Positions 1 through 7,410 of a stretch of DNA of 12,990 nucleotides are shown piece after piece. The stretch is from Bacteroidales bacterium. GTDB lineage: Bacteria; Bacteroidota; Bacteroidia; Bacteroidales; UBA932. Position 1 is the first letter of the stretch; every line of letters starts with the position of its first letter. The translations under genes were made by a program, and so were the position numbers. The notes beneath the pieces were generated by a model that ran no database searches, was not told the DNA's origin, and saw only the letters and a list, made by a program, of their open reading frames with translations. The stretch covers positions 1 to 12,990 of the forward strand of contig JAIKYL010000076.1 in assembly GCA_024683255.1 (NCBI GenBank), read 5' to 3'.

Positions 1-1
1 G

Positions 2-778
2 GAACTCGTGAGCCCCTTCCTGGATTTGCCCGTCGGCCCCTTTGAGCCTTTACAGATCCACCCCGACTGGGCTTCTGCCCTGGAACTGCGCGGCCTAAGC
101 ATGCAGTTGGAAAAGAATTTTGATGCCGATACCCTTTACACATCCCTTCCCGCCCGGATGCACCTGCTCTTTGACGAGCGGGAGAGGAAGCAATACAATC
201 TGGACGACTATACCCGCTTCCCGTTGATTGAAGAAGTATTTGTAGAGTTTATACCCGAGGTACGCGTCAGGACGGTGAACGGAAAGAAGGAAATCCAGGT
301 GTGGACCACCAACCCGCTGGGAGGTTTTACTTTTCAGAACGGGAAGGCGCTGGCTCTGCTGGACGGAGTTCCGGTGCTGGACCACGACAAGATCCTTTCT
401 TATGATCCCGCCCTGGTAAAACGCATAGACATCTATGCCCACGGCTATTTCTTCGGTTCCAGGAGCTTTGAAGGCGTGGTGAATTTTGTCACCTACAAAG
501 GGACGCTTCCGTCCATGGAATTTGCCGATAATGTGCGAATTGTGGACTTTCAGGGATGTTCCCTGCCTTTGGCTTACACCTGCAAAGGCGTCGGAAAGGA
601 CTATCCGGACTATCGGCAGACCATCTACTGGCACCCGATGCTCACCCTGGCTCCCGGCGAACGCGTGGAAGTGAAATGCAAAACGCCCGCATACGGCGGA
701 CGCTTTGAGATAGTGGCCGAAGGCCTTACCGCTACCTGCGACCCGGTTCGGGCCACCGCGGCATTCGAGGTTAAATAA
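2..778 (+). CDS. C-terminal part of a large envelope protein with a TonB-plug-like domain (MG2-type family, partial)
   Basis: The reading frame is open from the left edge, so the gene starts outside the window and only about 258 C-terminal residues are visible. The GTG at position 8 is in frame but is probably internal. A segment around 352-510 reads like a TonB-receptor plug: LLDGVPV, then VKRIDIY, then FEGVVNFVTYKG, matching the plug pattern 'DG-P ... V-RIEV ... GG-INI-TK'. The last ~60 residues (LTLAPGERVEV to the end) look like a beta-sandwich of carboxypeptidase-regulatory or MG type. In Bacteroidetes, large periplasmic or surface proteins with an MG2 domain often end in such a plug-like unit, with no outer-membrane barrel after it, as here. 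The stop TAA overlaps the stop region of the convergent oxidoreductase by 8 nt. The exact family is an inference because the N-terminus is missing; the substrate is unknown. Confidence 0.6.
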   Translation, partial: ELVSPFLDLPVGPFEPLQIHPDWASALELRGLSMQLEKNFDADTLYTSLPARMHLLFDERERKQYNLDDYTRFPLIEEVFVEFIPEVRVRTVNGKKEIQVWTTNPLGGFTFQNGKALALLDGVPVLDHDKILSYDPALVKRIDIYAHGYFFGSRSFEGVVNFVTYKGTLPSMEFADNVRIVDFQGCSLPLAYTCKGVGKDYPDYRQTIYWHPMLTLAPGERVEVKCKTPAYGGRFEIVAEGLTATCDPVRATAAFEVK

Positions 779-1775
779 CGGAATAATCTTTATCGTCCAT
801 GGGATAGCGGACGCCCCACTTTGCGCGGAGGCCATCCATCAGTTCCATGATATACAAAGTTTCCTCCAAGGGCATCTGGGGCGGTTCCATAAGCCCTTTT
901 TCTATGGAGTCCCGGCAGGCCACGAACTGGTATTCGTAGCCGGTGATTTGGGAGGGAACCTTCAACTCTTCCTGGAAAACCCGGTCCGGACCGTTTACCG
1001 TGATGGTCTGCGGATTGTTGATGTTGTCAATGATGATATTGCCTTCCGTTCCGGCAATGACGCCGATATTGTCTCCCACGCAGGCGGCCGATGACTGGAG
1101 GTTGGCAAGGATGCCGCCTTCCAGCACGATGGAAATGGCGTTGCTCAGGTCCATTCCGGTATCTGTCTTCACGCACTGCGAGTCCATGGACAGGAAGGGC
1201 CTGTCGCAGAACATCCTTACGAAGTTGAGGGCGTAGACGCCCAGGTCCAGCAGGGCGCCGCCGCACAGATCGGCCCGGAAGATCCTTTCCTTGTTGCCCA
1301 TGCTGTAGCCCAGGGTGGCTGTGATGAGGCGTACCTCGCCGATACGGCCTTCCCGGATGATGCTCCTTACCATCTCCACGGCGGGCTGGTAGCGGGTCCA
1401 GATGGCCTCGGCCAGGAATACTTTCTTCCGCCGGGACAGGTCTACGATGGCCTGCGCCTGGTTCCTGTTGGCCATGAAGGCCTTTTCCACCAGGCAGGGG
1501 ATGCCTTTGTTAAGGGCATCGCGGGTAATGTCAAAATGGTGTGAATGGGGAGTGGCCACATATACCAGGTCCACTGCCGGGTCCTCCAGCAGGGCGGCAT
1601 AGGAACCATAGGCTTTTTCTACGCCCCATTGGGCGGCAAAGGCATCGGCCTTCTCCTGGGATCGGGAAGCGATGGCGTAGCAGCGCAGCCCCTGCAATCC
1701 GTTAAGGGTAATGGCGGCCTTCTCTGCAATCCAGCCGGCCCCCACAATCCCTACCTTAAAATCTTTGTTTTGCAT
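771..1775 (-). CDS. Gfo/Idh/MocA family NAD(P)-dependent oxidoreductase
   Basis: 334 residues, the usual length for the family, which oxidises or reduces sugars, inositols and dihydrodiols in the cytoplasm. The N-terminal Rossmann fold shows GAGWIA (residues 12-17) for NAD(P) binding, a second strand ending ASRS, and ATPHSHH near residue 74. The family's catalytic lysine motif, usually EKP, appears as EKAF (Glu97-Lys98). The C-terminal domain has GGALLDLGVY (172-181), typical of the dihydrodiol dehydrogenase-like branch. The ATG at 1775 lies just before the first beta strand and 28-29 nt from the predicted start of transcription of a TAnnTTTG promoter. The gene is divergent from the M1 aminopeptidase gene and convergent with the upstream envelope gene. 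No sugar-utilisation neighbour is visible, so the substrate cannot be inferred. Confidence 0.9.
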   Translation of the reverse strand: MQNKDFKVGIVGAGWIAEKAAITLNGLQGLRCYAIASRSQEKADAFAAQWGVEKAYGSYAALLEDPAVDLVYVATPHSHHFDITRDALNKGIPCLVEKAFMANRNQAQAIVDLSRRKKVFLAEAIWTRYQPAVEMVRSIIREGRIGEVRLITATLGYSMGNKERIFRADLCGGALLDLGVYALNFVRMFCDRPFLSMDSQCVKTDTGMDLSNAISIVLEGGILANLQSSAACVGDNIGVIAGTEGNIIIDNINNPQTITVNGPDRVFQEELKVPSQITGYEYQFVACRDSIEKGLMEPPQMPLEETLYIMELMDGLRAKWGVRYPMDDKDYSVI

Positions 1776-1809
1776 AACAGACAGGTTATCAGTTCGTTTT
1801 AGTGTTATG

Positions 1810-1840
1810 CAAAGATAACAATTTCAATTTATTATCTTTG
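1810..1840. promoter_or_regulatory. divergent promoter pair inside a 9-bp inverted repeat
   Basis: Two copies of TATCTTTG, matching the Bacteroidetes -7 consensus TAnnTTTG, face away from each other: 1817-1810 on the minus strand (oxidoreductase) and 1833-1840 on the plus strand (aminopeptidase). With one extra base each they form a 9-bp inverted repeat (CAAAGATAA at 1810-1818, TTATCTTTG at 1832-1840) around a 13-nt AT-rich centre. No clear TTG -33 element is seen for either. The plus-strand box ends only 9 nt before the ATG at 1850, so the aminopeptidase mRNA would be nearly leaderless, or would start at the ATG at 1856. The minus-strand transcript would have a leader of about 29 nt. Transcription starts are inferred, not observed. 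Confidence 0.5.
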
Positions 1841-1849
1841 TAAAAAGAA

Positions 1850-4366
1850 ATGAATATGCGCCTTAAATCCATAATAGCCGTTTCCTTTGCCCTTTCGGCC
1901 CTTTTATGCGGATGTACCCCTGGGGTGGACATAGAACCTGGAGTTAGCCTCACCCTTGCAGAATTCCGTTCCGGGATGCTTTCCGATGTCCGTTATTCCA
2001 TGGCTTTCTCCATTCCGGAAAGCCTTGACGAAAGAGTCGTCGGCCGGGAAACCATCTCTTTTTCCCTTAAACGGCGAACTCCGCTTCAACTGGACTTCCG
2101 GGAGGGAAGGGATGCCGTTATCGGCCTCAAAGTCAATGGCGTCGAATGCCCCATCGATTATCGGGAGGAGCATATCGTCCTGTCCGGACGCTCGCTTGTG
2201 AAGGGAGAAAATACGGTGGAGGTGGCTTTTATCTCCGGTGACCGTTCGCTGAACCGGAACGAGGGGTATCTGTATACGCTCTTTGTGCCCGACAGGGCGC
2301 GGACGGTCTTCCCGTGCTTCGACCAACCGGACCTCAAGGGACGTTTCTCGCTCACGCTGGACGTCCCTGCATCCTGGGAAGCGGTAGCTAACGGTCCCAG
2401 GCAGGCCGTAAATGTGTCCGGGGAGCGGAAGACGGTGTCTTTTAAGGAAACGCCGCCGCTTAGCACCTATCTCTTCGCGTTTGCCGCAGGGGAGTGGCAG
2501 AAGGAGACGCGCATGAGAAAGGGGGAGCCCATGAGTGTCTATTATAGGGAGACCGACCCTGCAAAAACCGCTCAGATTGATGAAATCTTTTCCCAAGTGT
2601 TCCAGTCCCTGGACTGGCTGGAGGCCTATACGGACATTTCCTGTCCCTTTGAGAAGTATGACTTTGTGATTGTCCCGGGCTTCCAGTTCGGCGGCATGGA
2701 GCATCCCGGGGCCATCCTGTTCAATGACAGGCGGATGTTCCTGGGAGAGACACCCACCACCTCCGAGAAGCTTTCCCGCATAGAACTCATCGCCCACGAG
2801 ACCTCCCACCTCTGGTTCGGGGACGGCGTCACCATGCGCTGGTTCAACGACGTATGGACTAAAGAAGTATATGCCAACTACTTCGGCGCGAAGATCTCCA
2901 CCCCGCTCTATCCGGAAGTGAATGTGCCCCTGAGGGATTTCCGTAATTTCAATATCCCCGCATATGCCGAGGACAGGACGGCGGGAACCAACGCCATCCG
3001 GCAGGCCCTTCCGAATCTCTCCAGCGCCGGACTCATCTATGGGAACATCGTATACGACAAGGCCCCCGTGGTGATGCGCATGCTCTCCAACCTGCTGGGG
3101 GACGAGGCTTTCCGGGACGGTATCCGGGAGTATCTCCGTACATACATGTATGGCAATGCCGATTGGAACGACCTGATAGCCATCCTGGACAGGAGGACCG
3201 ATGTTGACCTTCGGGAGTGGAGCCGGGTTTGGGTGGAAGAAAAAGGCATGCCCATCATCAGCTATTCCCTTGACGGAAACGGTATCCTTACCGTCCGGCA
3301 GGAAGATCCGCTTGGGCGGGGGCTTGTCTGGCCGCAGGAAATTGCTTTCGGAGATGTGAACGGAAAAACATTGGCGCGGTCTGTCTGGAGCGATGCTCCG
3401 GAGATTCACGTAAAGATGCCGGAAGGGGTTGAAGGACCCCTTTTCCCCGATCCGGAGGCAGGCGCCTACGGCTGGTTCCAACTGGACGAATCGGCCTCCC
3501 GCGTAGCTGCGGAGTCCCTTCCTTCCTTCCCGCGGGCAGAAACCAGGCTGTCCCTTCTGGCCATTTTGTACGAAAATACCCTTAGAGGGAAACTGGAGCC
3601 CGAACTCTTTGCCGATGTCCTGGAAAAGACACTCCGCGCCGAGAAGGACCCGCTGGTTGCCGGAGCGGCTGCCTCCTATCTGAGCAGCCTGTCCATCCAC
3701 GGTCCGCTGGCCGGGTCTGAACTTTTGGAGAATCTCCTCTATGAGGTGTGTTCGGATGCGTCAATCCCCGGGGAAATCCGCCTCACCGCTTTCCGCAGCC
3801 TGGCAGAGGTGTTCCGGACGGACGGGGTACGGCAGGTCCTCTGGACCGTATTCCGGGAAGGGAAGGGCTACAAGGGCCTGCAACTGAACGTGAGGGACTA
3901 TATGACCCTTGCCTATGAACTGGCCGTCCGCTATCCGGAGCGGTATGAAGATATCCGTACCATCCAGGAACAAAGGATAGAGAATCCGGACCTTCTTAGG
4001 GAGTTCCGTTTTGTGTACCGGTCCGTGTCTCCGGAAAAGGACGTCCGGGACGCCCTGTTCACGTCCTTGCTGGAAGCGGAAAACCGAAGTGTGGAGCCCT
4101 GGACGGCATCTGTCCTGTCGTATCTTAACCATCCTCTCCGTCAGCAGGAAGCGCTAGCGTATATCCGCCCGGGACTGGAAGAATTGCCGGAAATCCAGCA
4201 GACAGGGGACATCTTCTTCCCCAAGAACTGGTGTGTGAGCCTGCTCCGCGGTCACGATAGCCCTATAGCAGCCGCCGAAGTAAAGAGTTTCCTCCAGGAC
4301 AAGCCGGATTTCCCCGAACTGCTGAAAGCCAAACTCCTCCAAAGCGCCGATCACCTCCTAAGATAA
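1850..4366 (+). CDS. M1 family (gluzincin) aminopeptidase, lipoprotein
   Basis: 838 residues. Zinc metallopeptidase that removes N-terminal residues from peptides. The signal is a type II (lipoprotein) one: a basic start, a hydrophobic run, then LLCGC with the lipidated cysteine at about residue 22, so the enzyme is probably anchored in the outer or periplasmic membrane face. Active-site features: the exopeptidase motif GGMEHPG (281-287; GAMEN in the classical family), the zinc site HETSH (316-320) with the third ligand Glu339 in WTKE (HExxH-x18-E), and the transition-state tyrosine at about Tyr402 in VYDKAP. The N-terminal ~200 residues fit the saddle-like beta domain (FPCFDQPDLKGRF is typical), and the C-terminal ~300 residues are helical repeats of ERAP type. 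All catalytic residues are present. The gene is monocistronic, with a promoter directly upstream and a terminator directly downstream. Confidence 0.95.
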   Translation: MNMRLKSIIAVSFALSALLCGCTPGVDIEPGVSLTLAEFRSGMLSDVRYSMAFSIPESLDERVVGRETISFSLKRRTPLQLDFREGRDAVIGLKVNGVECPIDYREEHIVLSGRSLVKGENTVEVAFISGDRSLNRNEGYLYTLFVPDRARTVFPCFDQPDLKGRFSLTLDVPASWEAVANGPRQAVNVSGERKTVSFKETPPLSTYLFAFAAGEWQKETRMRKGEPMSVYYRETDPAKTAQIDEIFSQVFQSLDWLEAYTDISCPFEKYDFVIVPGFQFGGMEHPGAILFNDRRMFLGETPTTSEKLSRIELIAHETSHLWFGDGVTMRWFNDVWTKEVYANYFGAKISTPLYPEVNVPLRDFRNFNIPAYAEDRTAGTNAIRQALPNLSSAGLIYGNIVYDKAPVVMRMLSNLLGDEAFRDGIREYLRTYMYGNADWNDLIAILDRRTDVDLREWSRVWVEEKGMPIISYSLDGNGILTVRQEDPLGRGLVWPQEIAFGDVNGKTLARSVWSDAPEIHVKMPEGVEGPLFPDPEAGAYGWFQLDESASRVAAESLPSFPRAETRLSLLAILYENTLRGKLEPELFADVLEKTLRAEKDPLVAGAAASYLSSLSIHGPLAGSELLENLLYEVCSDASIPGEIRLTAFRSLAEVFRTDGVRQVLWTVFREGKGYKGLQLNVRDYMTLAYELAVRYPERYEDIRTIQEQRIENPDLLREFRFVYRSVSPEKDVRDALFTSLLEAENRSVEPWTASVLSYLNHPLRQQEALAYIRPGLEELPEIQQTGDIFFPKNWCVSLLRGHDSPIAAAEVKSFLQDKPDFPELLKAKLLQSADHLLR

Positions 4367-4368
4367 AA

Positions 4369-4406
4369 GCACAAAAACAGCAGGCCGCGGCCTGCTGTTT
4401 TTGTGC
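4369..4406. terminator. perfect 38-nt palindromic intrinsic terminator
   Basis: Three nt after the aminopeptidase stop there is a perfect palindrome with 19-bp arms: a GC-rich core (CAGCAGGCC and complement) flanked by AAAAA on the left and TTTTT on the right. The stem followed by a T-run is a classic Rho-independent terminator, and by symmetry it could work in both directions. It isolates the aminopeptidase gene from the sigma-factor unit. Confidence 0.85.
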
Positions 4407-4492
4407 CGTATAAGAGTGGAACAATACTCGAATCGTTTATTGACCACCGGTATCATATCAATGGACATATCGATAAAAATGCTTATTTTTTC

Positions 4493-4521
4493 CCAACCTT
4501 TCGGGCATTTTTTGCGTTATA
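4493..4521 (+). promoter_or_regulatory. candidate ECF-sigma-type promoter upstream of the sigma-factor unit
   Basis: AACC at 4495-4498 and CGTTATA at 4515-4521 are separated by 16 nt (4499-4514). This resembles the general ECF promoter layout of an AAC-containing -35 element and a CGT-containing -10 element about 16 nt apart. It sits about 55 nt before the ATG of the first gene of the ECF operon, as expected if the sigma factor controls its own unit. An 8-bp inverted repeat (AAAAATGC at 4475-4482, GCATTTTT at 4505-4512) overlaps the -35 side. A weak housekeeping-like TAGCTATG (one mismatch to TAnnTTTG) is also present at 4520-4527. The remaining sequence between 4407 and 4575 shows nothing else recognisable. 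Confidence 0.45.
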
Positions 4522-4575
4522 GCTATGTAACCGTCCCGGAAGCGGACTTAGTTGAACAATAAAAACATTGATACA

Positions 4576-5034
4576 ATGAATTACTTTTGGAATCATTTCT
4601 TTGATGCTTTAATTCCCATCTGCATCTGCGTTGTTTTGCCCTCACTGATAATCTGGCTGATTGGCCGGGTGAAGCAGAATGAGACCAACCGCAAGGCCGA
4701 GATTATGCTGAAAGCGCTTGATAACGGTGCCAAAATTGACTCTGACTTTTTCAAGAGCTCAAGTGGGAACAAAACCATCAAGGAGCGCCTGCTGGGTCGT
4801 TTGACCGGTGCTTGCGTGACCGGTTTGATTGGCATAGCTGTCCTAGCCGTGGCAATCTATATGCGGTGCACCCTCGATTGGGCGAAAAATGACGATGTAG
4901 TTATCACCATAACTATGCTTGGCGGAATTCTCTTCGCCGTCGGCGTTGCACTCTTCATTGTCTATTTCTCCGGGAAGAAGATGCTTGCGAAGGAAATCGC
5001 GGCCGAGGAAAAACAGATTACAGAAGGGAAATAA
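4576..5034 (+). CDS. small three-helix membrane protein encoded with an ECF sigma factor (DUF6249-like)
   Basis: 152 residues from the ATG at 4576; an in-frame TTG at 4552 would add 8 residues, but the ATG is preferred. Three hydrophobic segments are visible: about residues 9-30, 79-96 and 109-131. A charged stretch of ~45 residues lies between the first two and a short charged tail follows the third (KEIAAEEK). No catalytic motif is seen. The layout resembles the DUF6249 membrane proteins found next to ECF sigma factors in Bacteroidetes, but the assignment is by memory of pattern. The sigma factor starts 3 nt after this stop, so the two are surely cotranscribed. It may sense or transmit an envelope signal; that role is inferred only from the neighbourhood. 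Confidence 0.75.
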   Translation: MNYFWNHFFDALIPICICVVLPSLIIWLIGRVKQNETNRKAEIMLKALDNGAKIDSDFFKSSSGNKTIKERLLGRLTGACVTGLIGIAVLAVAIYMRCTLDWAKNDDVVITITMLGGILFAVGVALFIVYFSGKKMLAKEIAAEEKQITEGK

Positions 5035-5037
5035 CGA

Positions 5038-5514
5038 ATGACCCGGGAACGGTTTATCTCCGAGGCGAGGGCGTGTCAGGGGCAGCTGCGGCGGTTCCTG
5101 GCATCGCTGTGCGGAGATGCCGCCCTGGCCGATGACATCGCACAGGAGGCGATGGTGCGGGCCTATGTGATGTCGGACCGCTTTGCGGGCAGTTTCAAGG
5201 CCTGGCTGTTCCGGATTGCCTACAACTGTTTTATTGACAACCTGCGAAGGGTTCCTCCGCCAGCGGTTGATCTGATGGCTCCGGAGGCCTTGCACGTTGC
5301 CGGTAAGGAAGAATCTGACGCGGCTTTCAGGCATGAGGACTTGAAACGGGCGCTCGCAAGGATTCCGGAAAAGGAGCGGACGGCCATCGTCCTGCATTAT
5401 TTCGAAGACCTGCCTATCAAGGAAATAGCCGCCATTATGGAAATTCCAGCTGGAACCGTTAAGTATTATCTCTCCGTGGGACGCAACCGCCTCAAAGAAC
5501 ACATTCGCTTATGA
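5038..5514 (+). CDS. ECF (extracytoplasmic function) RNA polymerase sigma factor
   Basis: 158 residues, normal for the ECF group, which redirects RNA polymerase to a small regulon. Region 2 covers about residues 10-72, with ADDIAQEAMVRAY (core binding) and FKAWLFRIAYNCFIDNLRR (-10 recognition and DNA melting). Region 4 covers about 103-156, with RIPEKERTAIVLHYFEDLPIKEIA followed by the helix-turn-helix PAGTVKYYLSVGRNRLKEH (-35 recognition). The linker (about 73-100) is short and there is no region 3, as in all ECFs. The start ATG lies 3 nt after the upstream membrane-protein stop. The stop TGA overlaps the ATG of the next gene by 4 nt (ATGA), indicating translational coupling. A candidate autoregulatory promoter lies upstream of the operon. 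Confidence 0.95.
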   Translation: MTRERFISEARACQGQLRRFLASLCGDAALADDIAQEAMVRAYVMSDRFAGSFKAWLFRIAYNCFIDNLRRVPPPAVDLMAPEALHVAGKEESDAAFRHEDLKRALARIPEKERTAIVLHYFEDLPIKEIAAIMEIPAGTVKYYLSVGRNRLKEHIRL

Positions 5515-5873
5515 TGGACATCGAACAATATCTTCGTGACAACAAACCGGAAATGCCGGAAGAAGGGCAGTTCCTGGTAGAAACCAACGCCCGCCTCTGC
5601 AACGTGGAAGGGGTGAAGAAGTGTGTCGATGAGGACCGGCACCGCGGACGGATGGCGCTGATTATTGCACTGGGTGCCGGGCTTGTCTTGGGCTGCCTGG
5701 CCACGCTGCTGGTGGTGTTCTATCCCTTGCCGTCCATCGAAGTGAACCAATCGGCCCTTACCAAAGTCGTGGCCGGACTTCAAGCATGGAAGGAATTCCT
5801 GATTGCCCTCATTGCCGGATGCGCCATTGCCTTGGGTGTGGTATTTATGAGCAGGAAGAAGGAGGCCTTTTGA
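5511..5873 (+). CDS. small two-helix membrane protein, candidate anti-sigma factor
   Basis: 120 residues. The first ~46 residues are cytoplasmic-like and charged (IEQYLRDNKPEMPEEGQFL, then a basic EDRHRGR). They are followed by a hydrophobic helix at 48-71, a short loop and a second helix at 96-113, ending RKKEAF. The gene overlaps the sigma-factor stop by 4 nt, the usual arrangement for an anti-sigma factor. It lacks the zinc-binding HxxxCxxC motif of ZAS-type anti-sigma factors and is much shorter than FecR-type ones. The N-terminal pattern 'L-xNKPEx-E-G-F' resembles small DUF5056-type proteins found after sigma factors in Bacteroides. The anti-sigma role is inferred from position and topology only. 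Confidence 0.7.
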   Translation: MMDIEQYLRDNKPEMPEEGQFLVETNARLCNVEGVKKCVDEDRHRGRMALIIALGAGLVLGCLATLLVVFYPLPSIEVNQSALTKVVAGLQAWKEFLIALIAGCAIALGVVFMSRKKEAF

Positions 5874-5934
5874 TTTCTGGCTCAAAAATATAGTGTATTT
5901 GCCAAAGTCATTTCAGATTTAGCTTGGTTATCAT

Positions 5935-7338
5935 ATGAGAAGAATTCTTCCCTTTGCCTTTATATCCATCTTTCTTTTATTTGCCGCTTGCTCTCGGGAT
6001 GCGGAGGTTATCGTTAAAAACACCGGTAATAATCCGGAAATAGTCTTGAGGCATAGTGTCCCTGTTGGTCATGCTAATTCTGTCTTGATACAGGACACGC
6101 TTTCCGGGACAAGTGAACTCAGATTCAAAATCGCCGCTAAACATCCGGCTTTTATCAGCCTTCAAGATGTGAGTGATCCCAGTATTATCGTGTATTTCCC
6201 GGTCCAGTGCGGAGAAACATACAAACTTGACTTTGACGGATCTGCTTTCTCTTTTGAGGAACCGGGGCAGGATGCACAACGTTTGTATGCTGCAATACCC
6301 AGATACGGCCACCCACAAATGGAGGCTCTTTCCTATACAGGGGACACAGATCCTGTCTTGGTTCGCACTAAACTCGATAGCGCCCGAGCCTTGCAAATGG
6401 CGCCCTTTGATTCTCTTCTGCGGACGCACAAGATCTCGCCGGAGATGTTTGATCTCATCGCAGCCGATCGCGAATGCAATGTCCTTTCCGTGATGGCTCA
6501 GGTAGGCGTCCTTTTACGTTCAGAGGAGATTCAGACGGCTGCCTTCGATGGCTTCAATCCGGATTCAGACCGCATGCTTGGCGCTCTGGGCTATTTCGAT
6601 TTGATGGAAGCGTATGCTTCCCGTAAGTTGATGGAACGGCGAGCAGAAATAATGCCTTTGGTTCGAGCCGGACAAATCAATACTTTGTTGATTGGTGAAT
6701 ATAAGAAAGTATTAACGGGGGAACGGCTTGAGAACGCTTACGCCTATCAGTGGCGTTTTGCCGCTATCCAGAGACGATATGAAAAGGAGTTGATCTCTTT
6801 GTATGAGGAGTTCCAAAAAACATATCCCTATAGTCCCTATCTTTCAGCTATGCAGGGATATTATGAGGAAATCTGTGCTTTCCATGCTCCTAAGAATCTG
6901 TCGGACGATATTCAGTTCATGACAGACACGGAGGGAATCTCAACTATGGACGAACTTCTCTCCCGTTTTGTCGGCAAGAAAGTATACATTGATGTCTGGG
7001 CCACCTGGTGCGGACCGTGCAAGGAGGAGTTTGCGCATGAGGGCGCATTACATGGACTTCTTGAGGATAAAGGCTATGAAATGCTCTATCTGTCGGTAGA
7101 CAAGGATAGCGACGATTCGCAATGGCGGGAGATGGTGGCATACTATCAACTGCGTGGTTATCACGCCCGGGCCGGAGAAGCGCTCATCTCTGATCTCCAG
7201 CGTCTATTTGATGCCAATGGGACTATGGCTATTCCATGGAATATGATTGTTGATACTCAGGGTCACATCGTGCAGCTCCATGCACCAAGGCCTTCTGATA
7301 CAGAGGCACTGTCGAATGCCTTGGACTCTGTTAAATAG
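5935..7338 (+). CDS. TlpA/thioredoxin-fold lipoprotein, thiol-disulfide oxidoreductase
   Basis: 467 residues. The N-terminal MRRILPFAF... run ends in LFAAC with the probable lipid-anchored cysteine at residue 19, so the protein faces the periplasm. Residues ~25-110 are a beta-rich domain like the DUF4369-type N-terminal domain of Bacteroidetes TlpA proteins, followed by a long helical region (~120-325). The thioredoxin domain starts at about 335: YIDVWATWCGPCKEEF has the redox pair Cys359-Cys362, and the cis-proline loop is AIPWNMIVD near residue 430. The family reduces or resolves disulfides in exported proteins; partners are unknown. The gene starts 61 nt after the putative anti-sigma gene with no terminator between them, so it may be read from the ECF operon, but no clear promoter of its own is visible. 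Codon use looks less GC-rich than in the right-hand operon. Confidence 0.9.
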   Translation: MRRILPFAFISIFLLFAACSRDAEVIVKNTGNNPEIVLRHSVPVGHANSVLIQDTLSGTSELRFKIAAKHPAFISLQDVSDPSIIVYFPVQCGETYKLDFDGSAFSFEEPGQDAQRLYAAIPRYGHPQMEALSYTGDTDPVLVRTKLDSARALQMAPFDSLLRTHKISPEMFDLIAADRECNVLSVMAQVGVLLRSEEIQTAAFDGFNPDSDRMLGALGYFDLMEAYASRKLMERRAEIMPLVRAGQINTLLIGEYKKVLTGERLENAYAYQWRFAAIQRRYEKELISLYEEFQKTYPYSPYLSAMQGYYEEICAFHAPKNLSDDIQFMTDTEGISTMDELLSRFVGKKVYIDVWATWCGPCKEEFAHEGALHGLLEDKGYEMLYLSVDKDSDDSQWREMVAYYQLRGYHARAGEALISDLQRLFDANGTMAIPWNMIVDTQGHIVQLHAPRPSDTEALSNALDSVK

Positions 7339-7362
7339 CAAGCACCGCCAGCATATTCAATT

Positions 7363-7391
7363 ACTGCCGTCACTGAAGTGGTGGCAGTTTT
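7363..7391 (+). terminator. intrinsic terminator after the TlpA-like gene
   Basis: An 11-bp stem (left arm 7363-7373 starting ACTGCC, loop TGAA, right arm 7378-7388 ending GGCAGT, two G-T wobble pairs) is followed by TTTT. It lies in the 72-nt gap between two convergent genes and suits termination of the plus-strand transcript. Confidence 0.6.
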
Positions 7392-7410
7392 CTTCTATAT
7401 GTCTCAGGAA

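Noticed and set aside
1904..3700. Long open frame of about 598 codons on the minus strand across the aminopeptidase gene
   Set aside because: It is antisense to a complete M1 peptidase with all catalytic motifs, its translation has no recognisable domain, and it is rich in Gly/Pro/Arg as expected for a shadow frame in GC-rich DNA.
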